NCBI RefSeq assembly: GCF_000631985.1 | Contig: NZ_JFYN01000011.1 | Coordinates: 81,343 to 145,342, forward strand | DNA length: 64,000 nucleotides | Direction of reading: 5' to 3' | DNA from: Pseudomonas sp. RIT288 | GTDB lineage: Bacteria; Pseudomonadota; Gammaproteobacteria; Pseudomonadales; Pseudomonadaceae | Shown: piece after piece, positions 63,988 to 64,000 of the stretch | How positions within the stretch are numbered: position 1 is the first letter of the stretch | Layout: each line of letters begins with the position of its first letter | The notes under the pieces: model-generated | The model's database searches: none | What the model was told of the DNA's origin: nothing | Seen by the model: only the letters and a program-made list of their open reading frames with translations | Position numbers and translations under genes: made by a program

Positions 63988-64000
63988 CGGGGTGGGAGGG

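Overview
The window is chromosomal DNA from a fluorescent pseudomonad of the Pseudomonas fluorescens group. Support comes from high GC, the P. aeruginosa-like order apt-anr-hemN-ccoS-ccoI-ccoH-ccoG-ccoP1Q1O1N1-ccoP2Q2O2N2-aer, many P. fluorescens-type REP/intergenic repeats, and a large peptide-synthetase locus that looks like the side-chain part of a pyoverdine system.

Layout. 1-3.5 kb: 3' end of ybaB, an NADP-dependent oxidoreductase, recR and an acyl-CoA dehydrogenase. 3.5-21.7 kb: a low-oxygen respiration island with apt, the oxygen-sensing regulator anr, hemN, the cbb3 oxidase assembly genes (ccoS, ccoI, ccoH, ccoG) and two tandem ccoNOQP operons, followed by a divergent hydrolase. A Phd/YefM-VapC toxin-antitoxin pair sits between ccoG and the first oxidase operon. 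Good ANR boxes lie upstream of hemN, ccoG and ccoN2, with a degenerate one before ccoN1. 21.7-23.4 kb: repeat-rich DNA, including a REP array with an exact 71-bp period and a structured leader before a small DUF6124-type gene. 23.4-33.4 kb: the aerotaxis receptor aer, a CPBP protease, isonitrile hydratase with a divergent GlxA/AraC regulator, two hypothetical genes, a GH15 glycosidase overlapping an SDR dehydrogenase, and an MFS transporter.

33.4-64 kb: the secondary-metabolite locus. It holds an SCP2-JmjC (cupin) protein divergent from a type II thioesterase, two giant overlapping NRPS genes (4106 and 4998 residues, seven modules, terminal thioesterase) and an HSL-family hydrolase. The cupin promoter carries a perfect TAAAT-N16-CGT iron-starvation box on the minus strand. 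The thioesterase has a one-mismatch box facing the other way, and the first NRPS has a weaker one. Reading the adenylation pockets gives D-Ser / D-basic residue / Ala-like / Gly / D-Thr / Ala-like / basic residue. If the two basic pockets take hydroxyornithine derivatives, this is a complete two-hydroxamate pyoverdine side chain ending in cyclo-hydroxyornithine. If they take lysine, the peptide lacks iron ligands.

The most unusual points are the iron-box-controlled SCP2-JmjC gene, a nearly identical 1.25-kb adenylation-domain duplication between the two NRPS genes, a probable excised epimerization domain in the second NRPS, and the switch-like RNA leader near 22.6 kb.
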